Of a stretch of DNA of 64,000 nt, positions 1-12,900 are shown piece after piece. A program made the translations under genes and the position numbers. This DNA is from Patiria miniata (taxonomy: Eukaryota; Echinodermata; Asteroidea; Valvatida; Asterinidae): assembly GCF_015706575.1 (NCBI RefSeq), contig NW_024037051.1, positions 13,427,016 through 13,491,015 of the forward strand, read 5' to 3'. The notes under the pieces are model-generated. The model saw only the letters and a list, made by a program, of their open reading frames with translations. It searched no databases and was not told the origin of the DNA. How positions within the stretch are numbered: the first letter of the stretch is position 1; the number at the start of each line of letters is the position of its first letter.

Positions 1-297
1 TGAATGAGATTGGGAAAAATTAGATTTGTCAGATGGTTCTGGAAAATTGCAGATTGTTAGGGCTTAACCTTGTATTTCTAGCAAAATTGGGCAAAAAGAA
101 ATGTTTATGAAAAATTTTAAATTTTAAGAGGTGTACCTTGTATATTTAGTAAAATTTGACAAAATTAGATTTATATGAAAAATCGAAAATGGTAAGGGGT
201 TAACCTTGCTTTTTAAGCAAAATTTGGAGCATATTTTACTAAAATTGGGCAAAATCAGATGCTTCTAAAAAATCCAGATGTACAGTTTCCGCTAAAA
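1..297 (-). repeat. Satellite segment in inverted orientation
   Basis: These bases are AT-rich satellite, but reversed relative to the DNA that follows: monomers read GGTTAACCTTGC-like on the plus strand, whereas from 298 on they read AAGGTTAACCCC. The reverse complement matches 4448-4780 closely, including the unusual edge GGAAACT(G/T)TACATCTGG followed by AGAAGCATCTGATTTTG. The switch point therefore corresponds to the right edge of the 1.45-kb block found elsewhere. Confidence 0.8.
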
Positions 298-2990
298 ATA
301 CAAGGTTCACCTCATACAATTTGAAATGTTTCATAAACATCTAGCCCCCTACAATCTGCAATTTTCCAGAAACATCTGATTTTTCCCGATTTTGCTAAAA
401 AAAATGCAAGGTTAACCCTTACAATTTGATTTTTTTTCATAAACATCTAATTTTTCCCAATTTTACATCTGGAATTTTTCAGAAGCATCTGATTTTGCCC
501 CATTTTAGTAAAATATGCACCAAATTTTGCTAAAAAAGCAAGGTTTATACGTTACAAATTTTAGATTTTTCATACAAATCTGATTTTGACAAATTTTGCT
601 AAATATAGAAGGTTCACCCTCACAATCTGCAATTTTCCAGAAACATCTGATTCTACCCTATTTTACTAAAAAGGAAAATGTAAGGTCACAATGTGAATTT
701 TTTCATAAACATCTAATTTTTCCCAATCTTATTCAAAAAGAAAGTTAATCCCTTAGAGTCTGCAATTTTCCAGAAACATCAGATTTACAATTTGAGATTT
801 TTCATAAAAATCTGATATTGCCTTGTTTTGCTAAAAATGCCGGGTTAACCCCTTTCAATCTGCAATTTTCCAGAAACATCTGATTTTGCCCTAATTGGGC
901 AAAGGTTAACCTCTTACAATTTTGGATTTTTCATACAAATCTGATTTTTCCCAATTTTGCTAAAAATGCAAGGTTAACCCCTTACAATCTGACGTTTTTC
1001 ATAAACACTTGATTTTGCCCTATTTTGCTAAAAAATGCAAGGTTCACCCCTTACAATTTGAGATTTTTCATTCACATCTTATTTTGCCAAATATCACTAA
1101 AAAAGCAAGGTTAACCCCTTACAATCTGAAATTTTCCAGAAAGATCTGATTTTGCCCAATTTCGCTAAAAATACAAGGTTCACCCCTTACAATTTGATAT
1201 TTTTCATAAACATCTAACTTTGCCAAATTTCACTAAAAAAGCAAGGATAATCCCTTACATCTGAAATTTCCCAGAAACATCTGATTTTTCCTAAAATGTA
1301 AGGTTAACCCCTTACAATTTGAAAGTTTCCATAACATCTGATTTTGCCCTATTTTGCTAAAAAAAAATGCAATCTTAACCCCTTACAATTTGAAATTTTT
1401 CATAAACATCTAATTTTTACCACATTTCACTAAAGAAAAAAGTAAGGTTAATTCCTTACATCGGAATTTTTTTCAGAAACATCAGATTTACAATTTGAGA
1501 TTTTTCATAAAAATCTCATTTTAACCCCTTTCAATCTGCAATTTTCCAGAAACATCTGATTTTGCCCTAATTTGGCAAAGGTTAACCCCTTAAAATTTTT
1601 GATTTTTCCCAATTTTGCTAAAAATGCAAGGTGAAACCTTTACAATCTGTAATTTTTCATGAACACCTGGTTTTGCCGTATTTTGCTAAAAAAAGCAAGG
1701 TTACATTTGCACATTTCACTAAAGAAAAAAGTAAGGTTAATTCCTTACATCGGAATTTTTTTCAGAAACATCTGATTTTGCCCAATTTTGCTAATATGCT
1801 CACCCCTTACAATTTGAGATTTTTCATAAAAATCTCATTTTGCCCAATTTGCTTAAAATGCAAGGTTAACCCCTTTCAATCTGCAATTTTCCAGAAACAT
1901 CTGATTTTGCCCTAATTTGGCAAAGGTTAACCCCTTAAAATTTTTGATTTTTCATACAAATCTGATTTTTCCCAATTTTGCTAAAAATGCAAGGTGAAAC
2001 CTTTACAATCTGTAATTTTTCATGAACACCTGGTTTTGCCGTATTTTGCTAAAAAAAGCAAGGTTAACCCCTAACAATTTGAGATTTTTCATGAAAATCT
2101 GATATTGCCCAGTTTTGCTAAAAATGCCGGGTTAACCTCTTTCAATCTGCAATTTTCCAGAAACATCTGATTTTGCCTTAATTGGGCAAGGGTTAACCTC
2201 TTACAATTTTGGATTTTTCATACAAATCTGATTTTTCACAATTTTGCTAAAAATGCAAGGTGAACCCCTTACAATTTGAAATTTTTCATTCACATCTTAT
2301 TTTGCCAAATATCACTAAAAAAGCAAGGTTAACCCCTTACAATCTGAAATTTTCCAGAAAGATCTGATTCTGCCCAATTTTGCTAAAAATACAAGATCCA
2401 CCCCTTACAATTTGAGATTTTTTATATCAATCTGATATTGCCCAGTTATGCTAAAAATGACAAGTTAACCCCTTACAATCTGCAATTTTCAAGAAACATC
2501 TGATTTTTCCGAATTTCGCTTAAAAAAGCAAGATTAAGCCCTTTCAATCTGCAATTTTCCAGAAAGGTTAACCCTTAGGCTTACAATTTTTGATTTTTCA
2601 TACAAATCTGATTTTGCCCAATTTTGCTAAAACTGCAAAGTTAACCCCTTACAATCTGAAATTTTCCATAAACACCTGATTTTGCCCCATTTTGCTAAAA
2701 AATGCAAGGTTAACCACTGACAATTTGAAATTTTTCATAAACTTTAAATTTGCCCAATTTAACTAAAAAAGCAAGGTTAACCATTTACAATTTGAAATTT
2801 TTCATTCACATCTTATTTTGCCAAATATCACTAAAAAAGCAAGGTTAACCCCTTACAATCTGAAATTTTCCAGAAAGATCTGATTTTGCCCAATTTCGCT
2901 AAAAATACAAGGTTCACCCCTTACAATTTGATGTTTTCCAGAAACATCTGATTTTTCCCAATTTTGCTAAAATGTAAGGTTAACCCCTTG
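298..2990 (+). repeat. 68-bp AT-rich satellite array
   Basis: This is a quasi-tandem array of monomers of about 68 bp. A typical monomer reads AAGGTTAACCCCTTACAAT, then a variable middle, then TTTTGCCCAATTTTGCTAAAA. Two monomer types intermix: one with TTGAAATTTTTCATAAACATC and one with CTGCAATTTTCCAGAAACAT. Monomers are diverged and often truncated. The period is not a multiple of three and open frames are short, so I see no coding function. Each good monomer carries the palindrome AGGTTAACC. Confidence 0.85.
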
Positions 2991-4447
2991 CAAACTGTTA
3001 AATCAATACATGAAGTGTCCCATTTGACTTTTTTAAAACAAATTATTTTTCCAGTTTTTAGGGTAAAGGAATTTTCTCTTTTTCCTTTCTCTTTTGTTGT
3101 TGTTGCTATATTTTGCGAATTAACTCATTGTATGGAATGCTCATAGTACATCAAAGAATATTTCACACATAGGGGCCTAAATTATATTTTTTTAAATTTA
3201 ATAGAGACGCATTGATCGTGCTATCATATACCATTCTATTACTATTGCGAATTACTGTATTGTTTGGAATGCTCACAATTAAAGACACGTTATTTGAAAG
3301 ATGTATAAATAATATTTATATTACAATGTACATCTTTATTCTTTCCCGGTATAATTTATGGCGTTTCTTACGTCAATTGGCAATCGCGTCATTATATAAT
3401 GATAGTCAAATTGATCAAACGAAACTCCGTTTTGATTATAGTCAATTATGAAATATTCATTGATTTATGACATACACCTTTGTTTCAATTTTGATACTAC
3501 CCGTAGACCTGCCGAGCAGCTGTAGATATCAATCTTAACCAAAGTATAAAAGATAGAGGGTAAAAAAATCAAAAAGTTATGTGCTAGTCAAGCTTTCAGG
3601 GATCGGTCTGAGCCATAACAATGCCCCAGCCGATCCCTTAGTTCTCTTCCGGGGTCTCGGCGTCCCCGACCAATACACACTTCCTTCCCTATCCATCCAT
3701 ATAACCCCGGAGGGCCAGGCACCATGTAAAAGCAAAGAGCTAAGGGAGGAACAGGGCGGCCCCTAAGCCCTGATCCTCCGAGTGGACCACATGCCCTGAA
3801 CCTGTACGAAGGCGCCAACCTGGAACTCGCGGACAGTACCAGCAGCAGTGCTTACCGATTAAGCTAAGGTACTGTTGGTACTTTACGACAGGAAATTAAA
3901 TCTCTTATAGTGAATAATTGAACTCATACGTTAAAAACCAAAAAGACACCAGCGGGATTCGAACCCGGGACCCCGCTAACCGTGGACGACGAATCGTAAC
4001 CACTCGGCCATTTCGTTACCTTAGAATTTTCCTTAAACTGAGAAAAGTTGTTTTTATAGGTGAGCAAACGCGCCAGGAAGATTACTGGGTCAATTTGCTT
4101 TACCTTAATGGGTAAAAACAAGTCGATATAATGAGCCCAGTGTGTTTGGTTTGTTAGGAAGCTGCATAACACAACCTAATGTGCAAAAAAGTCGTGTGCT
4201 AGGCGGATCATTACGCAACAATGAACACCGCAATTGTGTATTTTCAAAAGGCAGACGCGTAGATTTCTACTCTTTGTATCTGGGCACATATAGATTCTCA
4301 CCTCCCTCTTCAGCTATTTCGACTTTCTTAAAAAGAAAAATAGAGACTGTCAACGAATCTCCGGGAGTTGAAATAAGGATGGTCCCCTCGATAGACCTCA
4401 GACTCAGTAAAGTTCAACATTGGGCTCTTTTCAACAGCTTTTTTTGT
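2991..4447. repeat. Block A, copy 1 (1.45-kb repeat in the satellite)
   Basis: This non-satellite segment is embedded in the array, and its near-identical twin lies at 13513-14961. The start is AT-rich. The middle (3590-3870) is GC-richer, with a degenerate tRNA-like stretch on the minus strand (3817-3872). A clearer type II tRNA-like sequence lies at 3946-4020. The remainder to 4447 is unclassified. No convincing protein is encoded; short frames occur on both strands and are conserved only because the block is duplicated. Confidence 0.75.
3946..4020 (-). pseudogene. tRNA-like sequence (type II, Ser/Leu-like), in block A copy 1
   Basis: Read on the minus strand, it has an A-box-like GGCCGAGTGGTTA and a B box GGGTTCGAATCCCG about 40 bases further on, as in type II tRNAs. 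The acceptor ends do not pair convincingly, so it is more likely a tRNA-derived SINE head or tRNA relic than a working tRNA. Confidence 0.55.
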
Positions 4448-4945
4448 GGAAACTTTACATCTGGATTTTTTTAGAAGCATCTGATTTTGCCCAATTTTAG
4501 TAAAATATGCTCCAAATTTTGCTAAAAAAGCACCATTACCATTTTAGATTTTTCATACAAATCTGATTTTGACAAATTTTACTAAATATACAACGTACAC
4601 CTCTTACAATTTAAAATTTTTCAAAACATTTCTTTTTGCCCAATTTTGCTAGAAATACAGGGTTAAGCCCTAACAGTCTGCAATTTTCCAGAATCATCTG
4701 ATTGTGTCCTTTTTAGCTAAAACAAAATGCAAGGTTAACCCCTTACAATTTGAATTTTTTTCATGAACATCTAATTTTTCCCAATCTTATTCAAAAAGCA
4801 AGGTTAACCCCTTATAATCTGCAATTTTCCAGAAACATCAGATTTGTTCCCCAATTTTGCTTAAAAAATGCAAGGTTAACCCCTTATAATTTGAAATTTT
4901 TCATAAACATCTAACTTTGCCAAATTTCACTAAAAAAGCAAGGAT
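4448..4945 (+). repeat. 68-bp satellite, short segment
   Basis: The same satellite resumes after block A. Its first 330 bases are the partner of the inverted segment at 1-297. The array ends at the sequence AAGGATAATC, where the block B repeat begins. Confidence 0.75.
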
Positions 4946-6704
4946 AATCGATTCGAGGCAAATGGAATTGAAGCTTCAAATAATTTATCACCGCTGGACC
5001 GTTGACAGGGCTGGTTGGAAGGTTAGCCATTCCAGGTCACTCCCCTTCTGGCCACAATGATTTAAGTGAATGAACTAGTTCACTGTAATTGGACTGTAAC
5101 TGAAAGTTCGAGCACACGGTCACTTTTGCTTGAGCAGCCACGCAGTTAGGTCTTGCAAGAAAGTTTTGTCTTGCTGAAAAAATTCCAGTTGATATTTTTG
5201 TTTGGCGAGCTGCCTCTTGGCCGGTCGATGGGGGTGAAGTGAAGGCGGCGACAGCCTCGATTGTCCGCCCGGCAGGTTCCAGTCCCAGCCACCGGTTGAC
5301 GTGGGAGTTCATCAGGTGGGACACGGGAAACGAGGCGTAGTCAACGGACGTTGCAAGTTCCGCGGTCCCTTTGTGTACCGTGGGACTGGGGAGCGGCATC
5401 CTTATTGACCGTCTGCTAGCTGCGCCATTCACCATGCTTCGGTCGGCCTGGAGTGAACTCGTCTATATGACAACTTTGGTGTGCGGTAAGTCCATTCATG
5501 TCGAACTTACTCCTGAATTAGTGGGTTACAAGTTCCCATTGCTCGGAACTTCGGCCCCTACATAGCTGATTCAACTGCTTCTTTCCTCTTTTGCCATTGA
5601 TGCCACTTTAACTAGTGTATGTGATGATCTGCGGTTTGGAGTCTCCCTTAATTTGCAGGTAATAATTTGGCAAAGGGAGTGTGTAGGGTTCGGCGCACTT
5701 TTGCAGTCACTTCATGTACATGTACATGGTTCGAGTTTACTGATGATTCTTTGAGTAATACTGTTTTACGTTGAGTCGCCGGCTTGGCTGATTTGTCCTC
5801 ATTATAAGCAAACTCCCCGTTTAACATCATTCGAGTAGTTGACATCTGCCTTTCTAGTTTTTTGCTTCGGTTTATTTGTGGCGACACCCTTTTCGCATGC
5901 TCGTCATTTGCTGTTATAGGCAATAACCATCCGCTCTGCCGCATTCTGACGTGTTGGCTATGCCTGGCGAGATTATGATTTTCAGTTGCGCCTGCAGCAG
6001 GCGCGTTTGCCGTCCCGCTCTGGGGCAAACAACGAGTTTTCAACTTTTCCTTTTCTGTTTTCACGAGATTCGCCACCTGACAGGCCGATTGGGGAAGTTG
6101 GCGCATGGAGCTATGAAAAGGAGCATGTAGCTGTAAAAAGCATCTCCATGGATGGAGCATGGAGACGCTTTCTTGAACTGGTTTTGCGCGGGTGGCAGGG
6201 TCATCGCCCTTGGGAGAGAGCCTCCATTGCAACAGCCGGCACACAATGCGGATGACCGAGTACATTGAATTTTTATGGATGCACTAGGCATGGTCTGCGG
6301 CTTCGTCATTGCCTGCCTTCATAGTGCAGTGTTACAGGTCGGCTCCAATGACTTCGGCTTGGTAAACACAAGCAACTCTGGAAACTCACGGCGGGCTAGC
6401 GTATCTATGACAACAGGCAAGACCACGGTGACACTTTCCTATTTCATTATTTTCTTTTCCAAAATTCTGCCAAGCATCACCTACATAACAGTGTACCGAA
6501 ATGCGCTTATAGGCATTCCGCCGTTAGACTTTCGCTCATTACGCATATAATTCCCTGTTCTGGAATGCATATAGGGAGTCATTAATTTTTGGCTGCCTCC
6601 AATTCGTCGTTGGAGTATATGATCAGACAGATATTAATATTAACAATGATATTGCCGGAGTCTTATATAGCCAGGTATCTACCAACATTAAGGTATACTC
6701 AAGG

Positions 6705-7068
6705 TGCTGGACATTATGTCAGTTATTACAGGAAGGTAATTCAAGTTTATGAGAAATATAAGACCCATTGTGTAGCACCTTTCAGGGTTTACAAGGTGAT
6801 GCAGCGCATATTGCAGCCACTGACAGAAACACCGGGAAAAACCCCTTCTCTTAGTAACCGAGTCTTAGCGATAGGTGTTACTAGTTTCTTTAATGTGCGT
6901 TTCACAACAGACGGAACCTACGGCTTACGTCCCATCCGAAAGGCGAAGCGATAACGGTAACGTGCCTTGCTTAAGAGCACAAGCACCGTGTTCCCACGGT
7001 CAGGATTCGAACCCATGTACCACGGCACACGAGTCGAACACCGTATTCTTTGGACCACTCCGCAGCAC
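6705..7068 (-). mobile_element. tRNA-derived SINE inside block B
   Basis: On the minus strand a type II tRNA-like head (GCGGAGTGG ... GGGTTCGAATCCTG) is followed by a body containing GGTGTTTCTGTCAGTGGCTG and a tail ACCTTGTAAACCC ... AGGTGCTACACAATGGG. A headless copy of the same body and tail lies at 55200-55370 on the plus strand. Block B copy 2 lacks this region. Confidence 0.65.
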
Positions 7069-7849
7069 CCCACAGATGAGGTTCACCTGACCGATGAAGG
7101 TTGCTCATTTATTTTGGGTAACCGATGCTAAACACTATTTGCGTATTGCTTTACATGATTATGTCTATTTATCCTCGGTTGCATACGACCTGAGCCTATT
7201 TGGCGGCGGTCATGTTGCGAAACTCCGTCCCGCAGCATGTCCGTTTGGCGGGAATTGCATTCCAAGACCGCAAATAGGCCTCAGATATTGGCCACTTTAT
7301 TCATTATTTATGATGCTTCTGGGATTTGGGGGGCAAAGCCCTTGACCCCTGCCTTTGTCGGTAATTCAGGCACAAGATGTTTAAGGGATTAATCGCAAAA
7401 GGCATGCAGTCTGTATTCTCTTACCTATTTTGCTGATTGATATATTCATAAGTTACACTTGAAGTTTATCTGTCATTATTTGAGCAATATCGCTAGCAAG
7501 CTTAGGCCGAAACACGGCCACATAACTATTGCTTTTGGTATTAAGATATTGCTTTTAATAGTTGGCCCTTGCGATATGGTTTAATTGACTATTAATTGCT
7601 TCTAATTATATTGCTCGTGGTAATTGTATACCTAATGACGGTTGCATTGTGTATCATTATTGATGATGGTATTTGCTTTTTAATTATGTTGCTCATGGCT
7701 TATTGCAGAGTTCCGCGTCACCAGATTTGGACCGGAACTAACAGTGTCAGTACTGTTTTGCTTATAATTGCGGTTTTGCTATCAAGCTTTGGAGGGGAGC
7801 AGACTTTGACAAGATTGTTTTAACTATACTTGCTAAGTATAATTGCAGT

Positions 7850-8220
7850 TCTGCGCTATCAGCTTCGGGCGGGAACAATCTGTGATAATATATTGCTTAT
7901 CAATCTGTGATATTATTGCTAATTGCTGTTCTGCGCTATCAGCTTCGGGCGGGAACAATCTGTGAGAATAATGCTGAACAATCTGTGGTATTGTTGCTTT
8001 GTATACATGTAATTGCAGTTCTGCGCTATCAGCTTCGGGCGGGAACTATCTGTGAGAATATTGCTGAACAATCTGTGGTATTGTTGCTATGTATACATGT
8101 ATTTGCAGTTCTGCGCTATCAGCTTCGGGCGGGAACTATCTGTGAGAATATTGCTGAACAATCTGTGTTTTTATTGCTATGTTTAATTGCAGTTCTGCGC
8201 TATCAGCTTCGGGCGGGAAC
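7850..8220 (+). repeat. Minisatellite in block B copy 1
   Basis: Five copies of a conserved core, GTTCTGCGCTATCAGCTTCG followed by GGCGGGAAC, recur at roughly 70-90 bp spacing, separated by AT-rich linkers such as TATCTGTGAGAATATTGCTG. The core is nearly invariant while the linkers vary. Confidence 0.8.
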
Positions 8221-8325
8221 ATGATGTTTGGCATATTGAATAAACGGCTGCTCAGGCCACAGGTAACAAAGAATGCTGAGTGTGCAGCCTCTGATTCCGG
8301 TCTCTTGTGTATTCGGTAGCATGCG

Positions 8326-9973
8326 GGGATAATCGATTTGAGGCAAATGGAATTGAAGCTTCAAATAATTTATCACCGCTGGACCGTTGACAGGGCTGGT
8401 TGGAAGGTTAGCCATTCCAGGTCACTCCCCTTGTGGCCACAATGATTTAAGTGCTTGAACTAGTTCACTTTTATTGAACTGGTAACTGAAAGTTCGAGCA
8501 CACGGTCACTTTTGCTTGAGCAGCCGCGCGGTCAGGTCTTGCAAAGAAGTTTTGTCTTGCTGAAAAAATCCCTCCTCCTCCCCGTTCGTAGCCACCTTTT
8601 TGCACATATTCCGCTTAAACATTGCCATTGTCAAATTTGATGTTTTCGGATTGCTTAATTTGTTTGCGTGATTTTGCCGATTCTAGAGTGTTTGACGCAG
8701 TAATTTTGAATTTGAAGTACTCGGTTGCCATTTTTAGCGGAGCCAGAAAGGAATTTCCCCCTTTTTTCCCTCAGTGGTTTTGAGGGGGTTTTCGCCTTTC
8801 TTAGAAGCGGCATTATCACTGACAGAGTTGAAGTTTAGCGGGAATTCCATTCCGAGACCACAAATAGGCCTCAGATTTTGGCCATTTTATTCTCTTTTTA
8901 TGATGCTTCAGGGATTTTGCGGGCAAAGCACTTGACCCCTGTTTTTGTCGGTTCAGGCACAAGATGATTACGGGATTAATCACAAAAGGCAGTCTGTACT
9001 ATTACCTAGTTTGTTGATTGATTTATACATCAGTTACACTTGAAGTTTATATATCATTATTTGAGCAATATCGCAAACAAACTTAAGCCGAAACACGGCC
9101 ACACAAATATTGCTTTTGGTATTAAGATATTGCTTTTAATAGTTGGCCATTCTGAGGTGGTTTAATGGATTATTAATTGTTTCTTATTATATGGCTCGTG
9201 GTATTTGTATACTCAGATAATGACGGTTGCATTGTGTACTAGTACTGATTCTGGTTTTGCATCTTAATTATCTTGCTCATGGCAATTGCAGTTCCGCGTC
9301 ACCAGTTCGGACCGGAATTAACAGTATCAGTACTGTATTGCTTATAATTGCGGTTTGCTATCAAGCTTTGGAGGGGAGCAGACTTTGACAAGATTGTTTT
9401 AACTATACTTGCTAAGTATAATTGCAGTTCTGCGCTATCAGCTTCGGGCGGGAACAATCTGTGATAATATATTGCTTATCAATCTGTGATATTATTGCTA
9501 ATTGCTGTTCTGTGCTATCAGCTTCGGGCGGGAACAATCTGTGAGAATAATGCTGAACAATCGGTGGTATTGTTGCTTTGTATACATGTAATTGCAGTTC
9601 TGCGCTATCAGCTTCGGGCGGGAACTATCTGAGAGAATATTGCTGAACAATCTGTGGTATTGTTGCTATGTATACATGTATTTGCAGTTCTGCGCTATCA
9701 GCTTCGGGCGGGAACTATCTGTGAGAATATTGCTGAACAATCTGTGTTTTTATTGCTATGTTTAATCGCAGTTCTGCGCTATCAGCTTCGGGCGGGAACA
9801 ACCGTTTACGTTATTGCCAAATATATTTGCAGTTCTGCGCTATCAGCTTCGGGCGGGAACATGATGTTTGGCATATTGAATAAACGGCTGCTCAGGCCAC
9901 AGGTAACAAAGAATGCTGAGTGTGCAGCCTCTGATTCCGGTCTCTTGTGTCTTCGGTAGCATGCGGGGATAAA
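8326..9973. repeat. Block B, copy 2 (1.65 kb, internally shortened)
   Basis: The left 245 bp match 4946-5187 and the right 1.15 kb match 7215-8325. The central 2 kb of copy 1, including its SINE, is absent, and about 250 bp of different sequence (8570-8820) lie there instead. The copy ends at the same GCATGCGGGGAT, after which the satellite resumes. Confidence 0.65.
9420..9861 (+). repeat. Minisatellite in block B copy 2
   Basis: This is the same core as in copy 1 (GTTCTGCGCTATCAGCTTCG plus GGCGGGAAC), present about six times here against five in copy 1. The last two copies have a different linker (CAACCGTTTACGTTATTGCC), so copy number changed after the block duplicated. Confidence 0.8.
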
Positions 9974-12900
9974 GGAAGGTTAACCCCTTACCATTTTAGA
10001 TTTTTCATACAAATCTGATTTTGCCAAATTTTACTAAATATACAACGTACACCTCTTACAATTTAAAATTTTTCATAAACATTTCTTTTTGCACAATTTT
10101 GCTAGAAATACAAGGTTACGCCCTAACCATCTGCAATTTTCCAGAATCATCTGATTGTGTCCTATTTTGCTAAAAAAAATGCAAGGTTAACCCCGTACAA
10201 TTTGAATTTTTTTCATGAACATCTAATTTTTCCCAATCTTATTCAAAAAGTAAGGTTAACCCCTTACAATCTCTTGCAATTTTCCAGAAACGTTTGAATT
10301 TTTCCCCATTTTCGCTTTAAAAAAAATGCGAGGTTAACCCCTTTCAATTTGAAATTTTTCATAACTTCTAAATTTGCAAAATTTCACTTAAAAAGCAAGG
10401 TTAATCCCTTACATCTGAAATTTTTCGGAAACATTTGATTTTGCCCAATTTCGCTTAAATATGCAATGTTCACCCCTTACAATTTGAAATGTTTCATAAA
10501 CATCTAGCCCCCTACAATCTGCAATTTTCCAGAAACATCTCATTTTTCCCGATTTTGCTAAAAAAAAATGCAAGGTTAACAATTTGATTTTTTTTCATAA
10601 ACATCTAATTTTTCCCAATTTTACATCTTGAATTTTTCAGAAGCATCTCATTTAGCCCCATTTTAGTAAAATATGCACCAAATTTTGCTAAAAAAGCAAG
10701 GTTAATACGTTACAAATTTTAGATTTTTCATACAAATCTGATTTTGACAAATTTTGCTAAATATAGAGGGTTCACCCTCACAATCTGCAATTTTCCAAAA
10801 CCATCTGATTCTACCCTATTTTACTAAAAAGGAAAATGCAAGGTTAACCCCATACAATGTGAATTTTTTCATAAACATCTAATTTATCCCAATCTTATTC
10901 AAAAAGAAAGTTAATCCCTTACAGTCTGCAATTTTCCAGAAACATCAGATTTACAATTTGAGATTTTTCATAAAAATCTGATATTGCCTAGTTTTGCTAA
11001 AAACGCCAGGTTAACCCCTTTCAATCTGCAATTTTCCAGAAACATCTGATTTGCCCTAATTGGGCAAAGGTTAACCTCTGACAATTTTTGATTTTTCATA
11101 CAAATCTGATTTTTCCCAATTTTGCTAAAAATGCAGGGTTAACCCCTTACAATCTGACATTTTTCATAAACACTTGATTTTGCCCTATTTTGCCAAAAAA
11201 ATGCAAGGTTCACCCCTTACAATTTGATATTTTTCATTCACATCTTATTTTGCCAAATATCACTAAAAAGCAAGGTTAACCCCTTACAATCTAAAATTTT
11301 CCAGAAAGATCTGATTTTGCCCAATTTCGCTAAAAATACAAAGTTCACCCCTTACAATTTGATATTTTTCAATTTTTTTTCAGAAATATCTGATTTTGCC
11401 CAATTTTGCTAATATGCTCACCCCTTACAATTTGAGATTTTTCATAAAAATCTGATATTGCCCAATTTTGCTTATATGCTCACCCCTTACAATTTAAGAT
11501 TTTTCATAAAAATCTCATTTTGCCCAATTTTGCTTAAAATGCAAGGTTAACCCCTTTCAATCTGCAATTTTCCAGAAACATCTGATTTTGCCCTAATTTG
11601 GCAATGGTTAACCTCTGACAATTTTGGATTTTTCATACAAATCTGATTTTTCCCAATTTTGCTAAAAATGCAGGGTTAACCCCTTACAATCTGACATTTT
11701 TCATTTTGCCCTATTTTGCTAAAAAATGCAAGGTTCACCCCTTACAATTTGATATTTTTCATTCACATCTTATTTTGCCAAATTTCACTAAAAAAGCAAG
11801 GTTAACCCCTTACAATCTGAAATTTTCCCGAAATATCTGATTTTGCCCAATTTCGCTAAAAATACAAGGTTCACCCCTTACAATTTGATATTTTTCATAA
11901 ACATCTAACTTTGCCAAATTTCACTAAAAAAGCAAGGATAATCTCTTACATCTGAAATTTCCCAGAAACATCTGATTTTTCCTAAAATGTAAGGTTAACC
12001 CCTTACAATTTGAAAGTTTCGATAAACATCTGATTTTGCCCTATTTTGCTAAAAAAAAAATGCAATCTTAACCCCTTACGATTTGAAATTTTTCATAAAC
12101 ATCTAATTTTAACCACATTTCTCTAAAGAAAAAAGTAAGGTTAATTCCTTACATCGGAATTGTTTTCAGAAACATCTGATTTTGCCCAATTTTGCTAATA
12201 TGCTCACCCCTTACAATTTGAGATTTTTCATAAAAATCTGATATTGCCCAGTTTTGCGAAAAATGCAAGGTTAACCCCTTTCAATCTGCAATTTTCCAGA
12301 AACATCTGATTTTGCCCTAATTTGGCAAAGGTTAACCCCTTACAATTTTTGATTTTTCATACAAATCTGATTTTTCCCAATTTTGCTAAAAATGCAAGGT
12401 GAACCCTGAAATTTTTCATGAACACCTGGTTTTGCCGTATTTTGCTAAAAAATGCAAGGTTAACCCCTAACAATTTGAAATTTTTTATGCACATTAAAAT
12501 TTGCCCAATTTTACTAAAAAAGCAAGGTTAACCCCCTTACATCTGAAATTTTTCAGAAACATCTGATTTTGCCCAATTTTGCTAAAAATGCAAGGTTCAC
12601 CCCTTACAATTTGAGATTTTTCATAACAATCTGATATTGCCGAGTTTTGCTAAAAATGCAAGGTTAACCTCTTTCAATCTGCAATTTTCCAGAAACATCT
12701 GATTTTGCCTTAATTGGGCAAGGGTTAACCTCTTACAATTTTTGATTTTTCATACAAATCTGATTTTTCCCAATTTTGCTAAAAATGCAAGGTGAACCCC
12801 TTACAATTTGAAATTTTTGATTCACATCTTATTTTGCAAAATATCACTAAAAAAGCAAGGTTAACCCCTTACAATTTGAAATTTTTCATTCACATCTTAT

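Larger units (their letters stand above)
4946..8325. repeat. Block B, copy 1 (3.4-kb unclassified repeat)
   Basis: This unit starts near TCGATTCGAGGCAAATGG and ends at GGTAGCATGCGGGGAT. The same start and end bound a shorter second copy (8326-9973) directly abutting it, so the two form a tandem pair. It contains a SINE (6705-7068) and a minisatellite near its right end. Open frames of up to 205 codons occur on the minus strand at 5037-6265, but I recognise no domain in them and the second copy lacks most of that interval. The unit could be a non-autonomous transposon or a complex satellite unit. Confidence 0.6.

Noticed and set aside
1631-1915. Open frames in the satellite
   Set aside because: Monomer length is not a multiple of three, and the frames are mosaics of satellite sequence with no domain.
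4204-4216. GGCGGATCATTA resembling the 3' end of 18S rRNA
   Set aside because: Only about ten bases match and the flanks show no rRNA or spacer similarity.
3581-4474. Short frames repeated at 14095-14988
   Set aside because: Conservation between the copies reflects a recent duplication of the whole block on both strands; one frame overlaps a tRNA-like sequence.
5648-6265. 205-codon minus-strand frame in block B
   Set aside because: No recognisable domain, and the region is missing from the second block B copy. Not called as a gene.
4946-9973. Reading block B as a retroelement with terminal repeats because its first 240 bp recur at 8326
   Set aside because: The repeated ends are the starts of two tandem units that also share their right ends, and no reverse transcriptase or other retroelement gene is present.
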